Positions 36,545 to 46,845 are shown, counted from the first letter of the stretch. The stretch is 64,000 nucleotides of DNA from Corynebacterium kutscheri (GCF_000980835.1 NZ_CP011312.1:124001-188000); one strand, 5' to 3'. Notes: a model not told the origin generated them from the letters alone. Numbers and translations are program-made.

Positions 36545-37813
36545 ATGTTGTACATTAAATCGGTGCATAATATTCAGTGGCAACCAGCTAAGTCTAGGAA
36601 TCCTAAGCCGGAGCTTATTCAACTCGAAGCAGACGGGGCAGTGGCTTCGGTTACATTTCCCGCTTCCGGAAGAGTGGCACAATGGCTGCGGCTTCCAGGC
36701 TTGCAGCGACAGCCGCTCATGCGCGTCGATTGGGTAGGGGCTGCGCTTATCCTTGCCGTATCTGTTGTGTTTCGGCTGGGCTGGATGCAATTTATGCGTG
36801 GCGATAGTAGTATCGCTGAACTGCTGATCCGTTGGGATGGGCACCATTTTCTCGATATAGCGAAATATGGTTATCTCACGGCAACCGGTGAGGGGCTTCC
36901 GGAAGCGGATATTCACCATACCCGGTTGGCGTTTTTCCCTGGGCTGCCTATGTTAATGCGCACAATCCATTCGATTAGCGGCATGGAATATATGTGGGCT
37001 GGTGTTCTTATCGCCAGTATTGCCTCATATTTTATGCTCGTTGCCATAATGGCACTTGCCGGTCTTATGGGAGCACAGTTGCCGGCTCGGCTCGCGGCAG
37101 CTGTAATGCTTGCCGGAGCGCCATTAAATATTACGTTCATGATGGTCTACACGGAAGCGCCTTTTCTTGCGCTGGCATTATGGGCGCTTGTTGCTGTGAT
37201 CTATCAGCGGTGGCTATATGCTGCGCTACTTATTTCTGTAGCTGGTTTGTTCCGTTTGACCACGATTGATTTGGTATTAGCGTTTGCAGTGGTGGTGGCG
37301 ATATATGCAACAAAAAACCTTCGTGCCTGGGTGGCGGTTATTTTCTCCATGCTACCGATGGTGGGGTATTTATGGTGGGCATCAAGCTATACCCGTGATA
37401 TTGGTGGTTATTTTGGCCTACAGAAAAAGGGTTGGCATTCTTCTTTTGATTTTGGTGTAGCCACAGTGCGGTGGATTTCTCGTCGACTGCAAGGATCCCA
37501 AGAGATTGCATATATTTTTTCGGTTATTGTCATTGTGGTTGCAGTAGCCATGGTATTTTTTGCTTTTCGACGTTTACCCTGGGCGTATTGGCTTTTTAGT
37601 GCTGCGGTGGTGGCTAATGTGGTGCTTTCCGATGGGATTATGACCTCTCGGCCGCGGCTCCTGCTTCCGGCGGTGCTTCTTTTCTTGCCGTGGGTTATTG
37701 AATTAGGCGACCGAATAAGCAGAAGAAAATGGTTAACTATTGCGATTGGTTATGGATTAGCCGGATCGTGGTTTTCCATTCATATGATTACGGTTTTTCC
37801 CTATGCTATTTAG
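36545..37813 (+). CDS. PIG-V/GT-C-type membrane glycosyltransferase-like protein
   Basis: 422 aa with about ten membrane helices after a polar N-terminus of about 60 residues. RWDGHHFLDIAKYGYLTATG is close to the PIG-V pattern WDxxxYxxIAxxGY, and LAFFPGLPMLMRTI matches its FFPLYP segment. PIG-V enzymes add mannose from a polyprenyl-phosphate donor on the outer face of the membrane. In corynebacteria this suggests lipoglycan or glycoprotein mannosylation, but the acceptor is unknown. GAGGAG is only 1-2 nt from the chosen ATG at 36545, so the true start may be slightly downstream. Confidence 0.75.
   Translation: MLYIKSVHNIQWQPAKSRNPKPELIQLEADGAVASVTFPASGRVAQWLRLPGLQRQPLMRVDWVGAALILAVSVVFRLGWMQFMRGDSSIAELLIRWDGHHFLDIAKYGYLTATGEGLPEADIHHTRLAFFPGLPMLMRTIHSISGMEYMWAGVLIASIASYFMLVAIMALAGLMGAQLPARLAAAVMLAGAPLNITFMMVYTEAPFLALALWALVAVIYQRWLYAALLISVAGLFRLTTIDLVLAFAVVVAIYATKNLRAWVAVIFSMLPMVGYLWWASSYTRDIGGYFGLQKKGWHSSFDFGVATVRWISRRLQGSQEIAYIFSVIVIVVAVAMVFFAFRRLPWAYWLFSAAVVANVVLSDGIMTSRPRLLLPAVLLFLPWVIELGDRISRRKWLTIAIGYGLAGSWFSIHMITVFPYAI
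36895..36906. repeat. Palindromic double copy of the GCTTCCGG word
   Basis: GCTTCCGGAAGC inside the PIG-V-like gene. See the finding on the iterated word. Confidence 0.8.
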
Positions 37814-37837
37814 TGTGCGTGAGAGTACTGGTGTGGT

Positions 37838-38677
37838 TTAGCCGACGCGGCGACTCGATAGGGCGATCGTCGATAAGATCATAACGATGAGTGCTAGTGC
37901 CATAAGTGTCCAATTCCACCCGGAGACCTGGAATTTTTCCCCTAAAATGGCATAGCCTAATGCGAAAGCAACGATGGGTTCGACGATAGTCATTGCTGGA
38001 AGAGAATTTTTTAACCGGCCGGCATTAAAGGCGTATTGCTGCACAAAAGCGCCCAAACTAGCCAGGGCAATAAGGCTATAGAGCTGCCAGCTAGTGAGTA
38101 ACCCCCACCCGCCAGCGTGAGTAAATACATCGACAGTGGCTTTAGAAAGTACCGCCACAAAACCATAGATTCCGCCGGTAACACTGCCTAGCAGTAGTGC
38201 GCGCTGGTTTAAATTAGCGGTACGTTTTGCCCACAGCCACATGCCGATAAGAATGACTGCTCCAATAACTACTGCCGTGCGCCATTCGGAGAGTTCTGGT
38301 TGTGGTTTTCCCGGAAGCGGTTTTCCTAAAATAACCAGGATTGCCACCGCGATGGTAAGCAGGCTGGCCCAGGTCATCTCATCAGAAGCGAGTTTGCGTC
38401 CGTCGTAACGTGCGGATAGAGGCAGGGTAAACATTAAGGAGAGCACCAGAATGGGTTGCACAATAAGGAGAGTGCCAAACCCTAAGGCAACAACTTGTAA
38501 TCCATAGCCAATGAGTGCGGTGGACATACCAATCCACCAGCGTGGTCGGCGAATAGCGGAAAAAAAGACGTGTTCAGAAGCTTCGGTAGCGACTCGGTGG
38601 CGCACGACAGTGCCCCACGCGATTGTGAGCGCAGAGGCAAGTGCGAAAAAAACTGCGAGTACGTTAGAAGACATCAT
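37838..38677 (-). CDS. DMT-superfamily membrane transporter
   Basis: 279 aa with about nine to ten membrane helices in two similar halves, the drug/metabolite transporter arrangement. The second half begins with the conserved GGIYGFVAVLSKATVDV and ends LPAMTIVEPIVAFALGYAIL, typical of actinobacterial DMT proteins related to NIPA-like carriers. The start codon is doubled (ATGATG); either may be used. The substrate cannot be inferred. It is divergent from lysC with a 222-bp gap. Confidence 0.78.
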   Translation of the reverse strand: MMSSNVLAVFFALASALTIAWGTVVRHRVATEASEHVFFSAIRRPRWWIGMSTALIGYGLQVVALGFGTLLIVQPILVLSLMFTLPLSARYDGRKLASDEMTWASLLTIAVAILVILGKPLPGKPQPELSEWRTAVVIGAVILIGMWLWAKRTANLNQRALLLGSVTGGIYGFVAVLSKATVDVFTHAGGWGLLTSWQLYSLIALASLGAFVQQYAFNAGRLKNSLPAMTIVEPIVAFALGYAILGEKFQVSGWNWTLMALALIVMILSTIALSSRRVG

Positions 38678-38899
38678 TTACAGACAGTAGCCTTAAAATA
38701 GGGTGGGGGCTGGTATCGGCGAGCAAGAAATGTTGCAGATAGCATAGTTGCTGACAAAAGTGTCACATAATTACCTATTGCCCGGCAGGTAACGGTAGGC
38801 TGTCAAAGCAGTAGGGATGGACGAACGTGTGCGAATGAGAAAACGCTGAGAAAGTTTGTGCCTGAGATTGAGGTGAAAATAGGGAAGGCGGTGCCAGTT

Positions 38900-40165
38900 A
38901 TGGCTCTTGTCGTACAAAAATACGGCGGTTCCTCATTGGAAACACCAGAACGTATCCGTCGTGTTGCCGAGCGGATTGTGGCCACAAAAAAACAGGGCAA
39001 TGACGTTGTTGTTGTGTGCTCTGCCATGGGTGATACCACTGATGAGCTACTTGATATGGCTGCTCAGGTCAACCCGGTACCACCGGCGAGAGAAATGGAT
39101 ATGCTGCTTACTGCTGGTGAGCGTATCTCGAATGCATTGGTGGCCATGGCAATTGAGTCTTTTGGGGCTCAAGCGCAGTCTTTTACTGGTTCACAAGCTG
39201 GCGTGATTACCACCGAGCGTCACGGCAATGCTCGAATTGTGGAGGTTACTCCTGGTCGGGTGCGTGAAGCTTTAGACGCGGGCAAGATTTGTTTGGTAGC
39301 CGGTTTTCAAGGCGTTAACCGCGAATCGAAAGATGTGACAACTTTAGGCCGAGGTGGCTCAGACACCACAGCGGTAGCCCTAGCAGCTGCGCTGAATGCC
39401 GATGTGTGCGAGATTTATTCCGATGTCGACGGTGTATATACTGCGGATCCACGTATCGTGGCCAATGCACAAAAATTAGACAAACTCTCTTTTGAAGAAA
39501 TGTTGGAATTGGCTGCAAGTGGTTCCAAGATTCTTGTTTTGCGCAGTGTTGAGTATGCCCGCGCCTTTGACGTGCCGCTGCGCGTTCGTTCGTCGTATAG
39601 CAATGATCCCGGTACGTTAGTTTCCGGTTCAATGGAGGATATTCCCGTGGAAGAAGCAATTTTAACCGGTGTGGCAACCGATAGTTCTGAAGCCAAGATT
39701 ACGGTCATGGGAATTCCAGATTCTCCCGGTGCCGCCGCTGGGGTTTTTCGCGCTCTTGCCGATGCGGAAATCAATATTGATACGGTGCTGCAAAATGTTT
39801 CTTCGCTAGAAGATAACCGCACTGATATTACCTTTACTTGCCCGCGTGCTGATGGTCCGCGTGCGGTGGAGATCCTGCGTGCCTTGCAGCCTAAGAATGA
39901 CTGGCAATCGGTGGTTTATGACGATCAGATTGGCAAGGTTTCTTTGGTTGGCGCTGGTATGAAGTCGCACCCAGGAGTGACTGCGGAGTTTTGTGAAGCG
40001 TTGCGCGATCAAGGGATTAATATTGAGCTTATTTCTACTTCGGAAATTCGTATTTCAGTGATTATCCGCGAGTCAGATCTGCCGGCAGCCACCCGCGCAC
40101 TTCATGAGAAATTCGATCTTGGTGGTGAAATAGAAGCTGTTGTTTATGCCGGAACGGGGCGCTAA
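38900..40165 (+). CDS. lysC: Aspartate kinase, alpha subunit
   Basis: 421 aa, the same length as C. glutamicum LysC. It phosphorylates aspartate, the entry to lysine, threonine, methionine and diaminopimelate synthesis. [15 protein letters not shown] is the kinase N-terminus. [32 protein letters not shown] is represented by its GRGGSDTTA and [13 protein letters not shown] parts. Two ACT domains at the C-terminus bind Lys and Thr for concerted feedback ([33 protein letters not shown]). The open frame starts 14 codons earlier without support. Confidence 0.96.
   Translation: MALVVQKYGGSSLETPERIRRVAERIVATKKQGNDVVVVCSAMGDTTDELLDMAAQVNPVPPAREMDMLLTAGERISNALVAMAIESFGAQAQSFTGSQAGVITTERHGNARIVEVTPGRVREALDAGKICLVAGFQGVNRESKDVTTLGRGGSDTTAVALAAALNADVCEIYSDVDGVYTADPRIVANAQKLDKLSFEEMLELAASGSKILVLRSVEYARAFDVPLRVRSSYSNDPGTLVSGSMEDIPVEEAILTGVATDSSEAKITVMGIPDSPGAAAGVFRALADAEINIDTVLQNVSSLEDNRTDITFTCPRADGPRAVEILRALQPKNDWQSVVYDDQIGKVSLVGAGMKSHPGVTAEFCEALRDQGINIELISTSEIRISVIIRESDLPAATRALHEKFDLGGEIEAVVYAGTGR
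39647..40165 (+). CDS. Aspartate kinase beta subunit, internal in-frame start
   Basis: 172 aa, identical to the C-terminal ACT-domain part of LysC. In C. glutamicum the beta subunit is made from an internal GTG at codon 250 and forms the alpha2-beta2 enzyme. Here codon 250 is also GTG (39647), with GGAGG eight bases upstream, giving exactly 172 residues. The beta chain carries the regulatory Thr/Lys-binding sites. Confidence 0.82.
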   Translation: MEEAILTGVATDSSEAKITVMGIPDSPGAAAGVFRALADAEINIDTVLQNVSSLEDNRTDITFTCPRADGPRAVEILRALQPKNDWQSVVYDDQIGKVSLVGAGMKSHPGVTAEFCEALRDQGINIELISTSEIRISVIIRESDLPAATRALHEKFDLGGEIEAVVYAGTGR

Positions 40166-40185
40166 CACTTTTTCGCTTTTCGACG

Positions 40186-40227
40186 TCTCCCGCTGCGTGT
40201 TGTATAACCCGCAGTGGGAGATTTTTA
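40186..40227 (+). terminator. Terminator after lysC
   Basis: A 12-bp stem, TCTCCCGCTGCG (40186-40197) against CGCAGTGGGAGA (40210-40221, with one G-T pair), is followed by TTTTTAT. It separates lysC from the adhesin gene and hence from asd. Confidence 0.85.
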
Positions 40228-40486
40228 TGTGTGTGGAATTTTTATTTGGCAGCGGATGTGTAGTTTTGCGCCAGAGGACGTAAGGTATGTGACGCGTCAA
40301 TAAAAAATTATGAATGTGTCAGTGGGGAAACCTAGTTCAGGGGGTACTCATTGGTCTCATGCGTGCAAAATGTTAGGCTGCAGAAGTTTGGTGTTTTTTC
40401 AGGCAGTAGTAATTTTTTGTGAAAAATTGCACTGTATGCACGAATCAAAGTTCTGAAGTAACAACTTCATCGAGAGGAGAATAAGG

Positions 40487-43096
40487 ATGGAAGAGTCTGC
40501 GCGTTCTTTTCCCATTCCTCATATTCATGGGTGGTTCAAAGCCGCATTAGCAGCTGTTGTAACTATCGCTATGCTGCTAGTTCTGGTTCCCTTTATTGGT
40601 AATGCTCAGGAACAAGGTGCCGACAAGTTTGTCTTAAGCAATCCGGTACTTACCAATGATGCCGATAGCACCACCCTGAACGATACGATCACAGTAAATA
40701 CCACTGTGAATTTTCGTGTCCAATGGGCGCTGAAAGAAGGTAAAAAATTAGCTGCTGGTGATACTTTCAGTGTTGAACTTCCCGACGATATCATTGGCTA
40801 TCCGGCTAGTTTGCCTGAGTTTAAACTGCGTGATGGTAATGAGGATGTGGCAACGTGCACCCGACATAACGAAAAGAAACTCTCGTGTACTTTCTTGGAT
40901 AACACCGAATTGCTGAAAAAAGAACAGCGATTAGGTTCACTCAATGTTTCGGTGCAGGCTCGCACAGTTACTAATACCAAGACTGTATCGGTTCGCGTTA
41001 ATGGAACCGAAAAAATGGACCTGTCTCTTCCTAAAGGCAATGGAACCTGCGTGATCTGTGCGAACAAAAATATGCCTCAGGTAGCGGTTAAAAGCGGCAT
41101 CATTGAGCGCGCACAGGCAAACGCTACGCCAGGCTCGTTGAATTCTTTTGATCGGGTTCGCTGGGAAGTTACTATTCCCGGTAACCAATTAGCTAGTGAG
41201 AACCTTAGCCACTTAGAGATCACCGATACCATTACTGGTGACCATTACTTTAAAAACAACACAGATATAGACCATACCCAGCTACGCGTCCGGGTCTATG
41301 ATTCAACCGGTAAGGAAGTAACCAAGGAATTCTACCCTTCGCTTACTGGTAATAATCCGCACGTACTTACCGGGGTAGCAGAAGGTAATGACAAAGACCA
41401 TACCGTTGTTGCCCGTCTGAACGAGCTTAAAGCTCGCATGAATAAACCAGCTAAAGGTTGGAACCCAGATGCCTCAGGCAAAGAAGATACTCGAGTAGGA
41501 AACTATAAGTGGGTTTTTACCTACTACAGCTTCTTTGTGGAAGGTAAAACACCAGCTAGTAAGGCGGAACTAGATATTATTCCGGCAAAGAATGTTTTTA
41601 AGGTTACTAATAGTAAAAACATTACTGCTGAGCGTAGTGCCCGCTATAGTTCTGCTGGCGGCGATGCTTCTGGTGTCGTTCCGTTCTACTTGACTAAACA
41701 GGTTAACGGGCTTAACCCAGAGCTTTTGAAAAGAGCACAGCAACACTACTTTAGTTTCGATTATGTATGCCGCAAAGAAGTAGGCAAACCAGTTGAGATT
41801 AATGCTCTTAGCGAGCTGACTAAATCTGGAAATGCTGACCTCTACGATAGAGGTAGTTTTGGTCTCGGCGTTGCTGGCGATGGTTCTCGTGAGCGAAGCC
41901 CTAAATCTTATCCAGTAGGCACACATTGCCGAATCTGGGAAGATAAGGCATCGGCACGATTCCATGATGTAGAGCCAAATATTTTCACCACAGTTGAATC
42001 TAGTTTGTTGGAGTCGAGCGATTTCGCGAATGTCGTGCTATCAACTGATTTGATAAAGAACGTGGTGCCATTCCAGAACCTTTATCCACCAGTAGCACCA
42101 ACGACGACACCAACTTCTACTACCCAGTCGACGACAACGACTACTGAGACAACGTCTACTACTGAACCAACTGAGACAAGTTCTACTACCGAAACGACGG
42201 AACCAACCGAGACCTCGAGCACCGAGCCAACGGAAACCACCACAACCGAGACCTCGACAACGGAGCCAACAGAAACGACTTCGACCACCTCGACGACGCA
42301 GGACACTACCGAGCCGGTACCACCTACGACTTCGAGTACCGAGCCAACAGAGCCAACTTCAACAACCTCAAGTACTGAACCGACTCCAACGACGTCGACG
42401 ACTGAGCCAAGTACTACCCCAAGTACCACTAGTGCGACCACAACTCCGCGAGTCCCTTCCGGGGGCTTGGAGGTAAGCAAGCGCGTCGATACGCAATCTT
42501 TGGTGGGATCGTCGATACCAGTGAATAAGGTGTTCAACTTTGTTGTGACTTGGGACGTTAATGGACAAAGCGTCACTAAGGAATTTAGCCTTTCCGACGG
42601 ACAAACTTTCGCTGATTTTGGTGAGATTCCAGCGGGCACAACCGTGATAATTCGTGAGATTCAGCCTGATAATGGTTTATTTGAGAGCTGGGCACAGCCA
42701 AGCTTTAGTATCAATGGCCAAGATGTGCAGGCGCAGGATAATGCTATTCGGGTAACCACTGGTGAAGAAACCGTGGTGAAGGTAGCAGTGACCAACCATC
42801 GCAGCATTCCATGGTGGCCGATCTTGATTCCGTTGATCCCACTTATCCCATTAATACCGAATATTCCACCAGCCTCGCCTGCTCCACCGCAGCCGGTGGA
42901 AACCCCAGCACCAAGTAGTGCACCAAGTAGTTCGATGACTAGTACACCAAGTATGCCGCCAAAGGCAGATACGACTACGACGCAGAATAAAACCCAGCGT
43001 AACCTGGCAAATACGGGTGTAGAGCTCAACTTAATTGTGTTGCTTGCCCTCGTCCTTGTTATTGCAGGTCTAGTTAGTAGGTTTAAGCGCTCTTAA
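40487..43096 (+). CDS. Sortase-anchored surface adhesin with DUF5979 domain
   Basis: 869 aa. An N-terminal signal with hydrophobic core AALAAVVTIAMLLVLVPF is followed by an Ig-like SdrG/collagen-adhesin type region (about residues 50-520, e.g. GDTFSVELPDDIIGYP). Residues about 536-655 are a Thr/Glu/Pro/Ser stalk of TTTEPTETSS-like repeats. A DUF5979 domain follows (about 659-765, GGLEVSKRVDTQ to KVAVTNH), then an unusual IPWWPILIPLIPLIPLIP segment, a Pro/Ser spacer, and a sorting signal LANTG at 840-844 with a hydrophobic helix and FKRS tail. AAGG precedes the ATG. It is a cell-wall adhesin candidate. C. diphtheriae has a comparable anchored protein at this locus as far as I recall; check this. 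Confidence 0.9.
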   Translation: MEESARSFPIPHIHGWFKAALAAVVTIAMLLVLVPFIGNAQEQGADKFVLSNPVLTNDADSTTLNDTITVNTTVNFRVQWALKEGKKLAAGDTFSVELPDDIIGYPASLPEFKLRDGNEDVATCTRHNEKKLSCTFLDNTELLKKEQRLGSLNVSVQARTVTNTKTVSVRVNGTEKMDLSLPKGNGTCVICANKNMPQVAVKSGIIERAQANATPGSLNSFDRVRWEVTIPGNQLASENLSHLEITDTITGDHYFKNNTDIDHTQLRVRVYDSTGKEVTKEFYPSLTGNNPHVLTGVAEGNDKDHTVVARLNELKARMNKPAKGWNPDASGKEDTRVGNYKWVFTYYSFFVEGKTPASKAELDIIPAKNVFKVTNSKNITAERSARYSSAGGDASGVVPFYLTKQVNGLNPELLKRAQQHYFSFDYVCRKEVGKPVEINALSELTKSGNADLYDRGSFGLGVAGDGSRERSPKSYPVGTHCRIWEDKASARFHDVEPNIFTTVESSLLESSDFANVVLSTDLIKNVVPFQNLYPPVAPTTTPTSTTQSTTTTTETTSTTEPTETSSTTETTEPTETSSTEPTETTTTETSTTEPTETTSTTSTTQDTTEPVPPTTSSTEPTEPTSTTSSTEPTPTTSTTEPSTTPSTTSATTTPRVPSGGLEVSKRVDTQSLVGSSIPVNKVFNFVVTWDVNGQSVTKEFSLSDGQTFADFGEIPAGTTVIIREIQPDNGLFESWAQPSFSINGQDVQAQDNAIRVTTGEETVVKVAVTNHRSIPWWPILIPLIPLIPLIPNIPPASPAPPQPVETPAPSSAPSSSMTSTPSMPPKADTTTTQNKTQRNLANTGVELNLIVLLALVLVIAGLVSRFKRS

Positions 43097-43129
43097 GTTG
43101 TAGCGTAAGTAGCTAAGCTATTGAAAAGA

Positions 43130-43168
43130 AAATGTCGCCTCCTGGAAATATAGGAGGCGACATTTTTA
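43130..43168 (+). terminator. Terminator after the adhesin gene
   Basis: A 14-bp stem, AAATGTCGCCTCCT against AGGAGGCGACATTT (43130-43143, 43152-43165), with an 8-nt loop and a T run. Confidence 0.9.
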
Positions 43169-43183
43169 ATGTTTGAGCACATG

Positions 43184-43207
43184 TGTTTAACCACATTTGG
43201 TTAAACA
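43184..43207. promoter_or_regulatory. 24-bp perfect inverted repeat upstream of asd
   Basis: TGTTTAACC and GGTTAAACA (9-bp arms, 6-bp spacer ACATTT), 168 bp before the asd start and after the adhesin terminator. There is no T run, so an operator is more likely than a terminator. The regulator is unknown. Confidence 0.45.
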
Positions 43208-43272
43208 TATTTATGGTGAAAGAGTGAAAGCGCAGGATCCTATCACTTTTTAGTGCTACTTATCTTCGATAA

Positions 43273-44406
<1,134 letters not shown>

Positions 44407-44432
44407 TTGCATCTTATGATGAACATATAGAT

Positions 44433-44473
44433 AAATGCCGAACACTGAAAAGAAGGTGTTCGGCATTTTTTAT
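44433..44473. terminator. Terminator between asd and the convergent sigC
   Basis: AAATGCCGAACAC / GTGTTCGGCATTT, 13-bp perfect stem (44433-44445, 44456-44468) with a T run. Its right end touches the sigC stop, so it may serve both genes. Confidence 0.88.
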
Positions 44474-45033
44474 TAGGCGCTTGTTGCACCGCGCTCGTCA
44501 TTGTTTTTGCTGGCTGCGAGAATATCTGCGCGAGCACGTGCTACCCGGGAGCGAATGGTACCAATGCGCACGCCAGCAATAGTGGCGGCTTCTTCGTAGG
44601 AATAGCCTAAAACTTGGGTCAAAATGAGTGCTTCGCGACGCTCTATTGGCAGCTCATCGATAATAAGCTGCACATCCACCCAGTCACTCCACGTGGATTC
44701 ACTAGGGGAGTCAATGGATTCGACCTGGGCAATGGATTTTTTGGGTCGGGCAAGATCGTGGCGGATATTATCTACCCATACTCGCCGGGCTAAAGAAAGC
44801 AGCCAGGTATGTGCCGAAGAGCGAGCGGCAAAACGTGGTAAGGCGCTAATTACTCGTAAGTAGGTTTCCTGGGTGAGGTCATCGGCAATTCCGGAGCCGC
44901 CGAGGTGAGCAAGGAGTCGCCACACGTCTTTTTGGGTCAACCGGATGAATTCGGTGAGCGCAGCTTTATCTCCGCGACCAGCTTTGAGTGCTAGTTCGGT
45001 GACATAGGCGCTTGGGCGCTCGGCGTTTTTCAT
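44473..45033 (-). CDS. sigC: ECF RNA polymerase sigma factor SigC
   Basis: 186 aa. An extracytoplasmic-function sigma factor with region 2 (DVWRLLAHLGGSGIADDLTQETYLRV, represented by DDLTQETYLR and SLARRVWVDNIRHD) and region 4 (LPIERREALILTQVLGYSYE then GTIRSRVARARA, the -35 recognition helix). The position between asd and katA is that of C. glutamicum sigC, which answers impaired aa3 oxidase activity by inducing cydAB. ATG 45033 is preferred over GTG 45051. No anti-sigma gene is adjacent. Confidence 0.9.
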   Translation of the reverse strand: MKNAERPSAYVTELALKAGRGDKAALTEFIRLTQKDVWRLLAHLGGSGIADDLTQETYLRVISALPRFAARSSAHTWLLSLARRVWVDNIRHDLARPKKSIAQVESIDSPSESTWSDWVDVQLIIDELPIERREALILTQVLGYSYEEAATIAGVRIGTIRSRVARARADILAASKNNDERGATSA

Positions 45034-45137
45034 GGCTGTTGATGTTACCACTGGGGTAATAGTTGAGGGAATAGTACGTACAATGTGTGGCGATGGGGTC
45101 GTCGAAAAGTAGTAAAAAGGGTCATTAGGGTGCGTAA

Positions 45138-45156
45138 TTAGGTTTTCCTAAATTAT
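45138..45156. promoter_or_regulatory. DtxR-like box upstream of katA
   Basis: TTAGGTTTTCCTAAATTAT matches the DtxR consensus TTAGGTTAGCCTAACCTAA at 14 of 19 positions, with the left half nearly perfect. It lies about 85 bp before katA. Iron control of catalase would be sensible because the enzyme needs haem. Confidence 0.35.
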
Positions 45157-45238
45157 AAATTTATTTTGCAAGGTTTTTACTTTTAATATAGATTGTTCAT
45201 TGACTCACTTTGATAAGAAACCCCTTTAGGAGGATCAA

Positions 45239-46777
45239 ATGAATTCTTCAATTGATTCAGTATTGGCCAACGGTCAACTTTCAGACACTTCCGGAACCAC
45301 GACTCGTCACGGCGGGCAGCCGGTCGCTAGTGAAAATATCTCTATTACCGCTGGCGCACAGGGGGCGAATGTACTCAATGACATTCACCTCATTGAAAAA
45401 CTGGCGCATTTTAACCGCGAGCGCGTTCCAGAGCGCAACCCACACGCTAAAGGCCATGGCGCTTTTGGTGAACTGCACATTACTGAGGATGTTTCCCAAT
45501 ACACCAAGGCAAAACTCTTCCAAAAAGGCACTGTTACCCCAATGGGTGTGCGTTTTTCTACCGTTGCCGGTGAGCAGGGTTCGCCAGATACCTGGCGCGA
45601 TGTACATGGTTTTGCGCTTCGTTTTTGGACTGAGGATGGCAACTATGACATCGTCGGCAATAACACCCCGACTTTTTTCCTACGGGATGGAATAAAATTC
45701 CCTGATTTTATTCACTCCCAGAAGCGCTTAGGTCGTAACGGGCTACGCGATGCGGATATGCAGTGGGATTTTTGGACCCGCGCCCCAGAAAGCGCCCACC
45801 AAGTTACCTACCTGATGGGGGATCGGGGTACTCCGAAGACCTCGCGCCACCAGGATGGCTTTGGCTCACACACGTATCAGTGGATCAATGAAGCAGGAAC
45901 TCCAGTATGGATTAAATACCACTTCAAGACCCGCCAGGGCTGGGACTGCTTTACCGACGCCCAGGCGCAGGAAATGGCCGGAAAAAACGCTGACTACCAG
46001 CGCGAAGATCTTTATAACGCAATCGAAAACGGCGACTATCCTATTTGGGATGTCAAGGTTCAGATTATGCCTTTTGAAGAGGCAGAAACCTACCGTTGGA
46101 ACCCCTTCGATCTAACCAAGACCTGGTCGCAAAAAGACTATCCGCTTATCGACGTCGGATACTTTATTCTTAACCGTAATCCACAGAACTTCTTCACTCA
46201 GATTGAACAGCTCGCACTGGATCCATCCAATTTGGTGCCAGGTATTGGTCTTTCCCCAGATCGCATGCTGCAAGCACGTACCTTTGCTTATGCCGACGCG
46301 CACCGCTACCGTATTGGACCGAACTATCGCCAGCTGCCAATCAACCAGCCAATTGTGCCGGTCAACACTTACTCGCATGAAGGGGCAATGGCTTATCAGT
46401 TCAATCCTGCGACGGCACCTACCTATAGCCCGAATCGCTTTGATAAAGGCGCAGGTTTCCTCGATGATGGCGAGACCACCAGCTCTGGAAAGAGCTACGG
46501 GCAAGCTGTTGATCTCTATGTGAACCCAGATCCACATGGCACAGATCTTGTACGTGCTGCCTATGTTCGTCATGAGCAAGACGACGATTTTATTCAGGCC
46601 GGAATTCTCTTCCGGGAGGTTTTCGACGACGGTGAGAAACAGCGTTTTATTGATAACGTAACCAATGCCATGGTTGGTATTTCGCCAGAAGTTGAACAGC
46701 GCGTTTATTGGTACTGGTCTCAGGTTGATGAACAACTAGGTGAAGAAATCAAGCGCGTTTTCGCAACTAAGAAGTAA
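45239..46777 (+). CDS. katA: Catalase (monofunctional, haem)
   Basis: 512 aa. It degrades hydrogen peroxide. The distal His is in RVPERNPHAKGHGAFGEL, the distal Asn in DIVGNNTPTFFLRD, and the proximal haem Tyr in RMLQARTFAYADAHRYRIG. The region before the distal His (RNPHAKGHG) is the small-subunit clade 3 type. AGGAGG lies just before the ATG. It is probably transcribed alone, because a strong terminator follows. Confidence 0.96.
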   Translation: MNSSIDSVLANGQLSDTSGTTTRHGGQPVASENISITAGAQGANVLNDIHLIEKLAHFNRERVPERNPHAKGHGAFGELHITEDVSQYTKAKLFQKGTVTPMGVRFSTVAGEQGSPDTWRDVHGFALRFWTEDGNYDIVGNNTPTFFLRDGIKFPDFIHSQKRLGRNGLRDADMQWDFWTRAPESAHQVTYLMGDRGTPKTSRHQDGFGSHTYQWINEAGTPVWIKYHFKTRQGWDCFTDAQAQEMAGKNADYQREDLYNAIENGDYPIWDVKVQIMPFEEAETYRWNPFDLTKTWSQKDYPLIDVGYFILNRNPQNFFTQIEQLALDPSNLVPGIGLSPDRMLQARTFAYADAHRYRIGPNYRQLPINQPIVPVNTYSHEGAMAYQFNPATAPTYSPNRFDKGAGFLDDGETTSSGKSYGQAVDLYVNPDPHGTDLVRAAYVRHEQDDDFIQAGILFREVFDDGEKQRFIDNVTNAMVGISPEVEQRVYWYWSQVDEQLGEEIKRVFATKK

Positions 46778-46789
46778 AAAACTTTTATC

Positions 46790-46815
46790 AGCGCCCCTTT
46801 TAAGGGGCGCTTTTT
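46790..46815 (+). terminator. Terminator after katA
   Basis: AGCGCCCCTT/AAGGGGCGCT stem with a tiny TT loop, then TTTTT. The arms are perfect. Confidence 0.9.
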
Positions 46816-46830
46816 CGTTGGTAGGAAGGT

Positions 46831-46845
46831 AGATAAGCCTATGCT
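46831..46845. promoter_or_regulatory. Possible DtxR box before the siderophore-interacting protein gene
   Basis: AGATAAGCCTATGCT fits 11 of 15 positions of the DtxR core AGGTTAGCCTAACCT, 50 bp before the start of a siderophore reductase gene. Position and target make iron regulation plausible, but the match is weak. Confidence 0.3.

Noticed and set aside
40410..40440. GlxR-like TGTGA half-site before the adhesin gene
   Set aside because: The second half-site (GCACT) does not fit TCACA, so the match is too weak to report.
42082..42639. Long minus-strand frame rich in Val and Gly opposite the adhesin stalk
   Set aside because: It is the reverse reading of Thr/Glu repeat codons, an expected shadow of low-complexity sequence.
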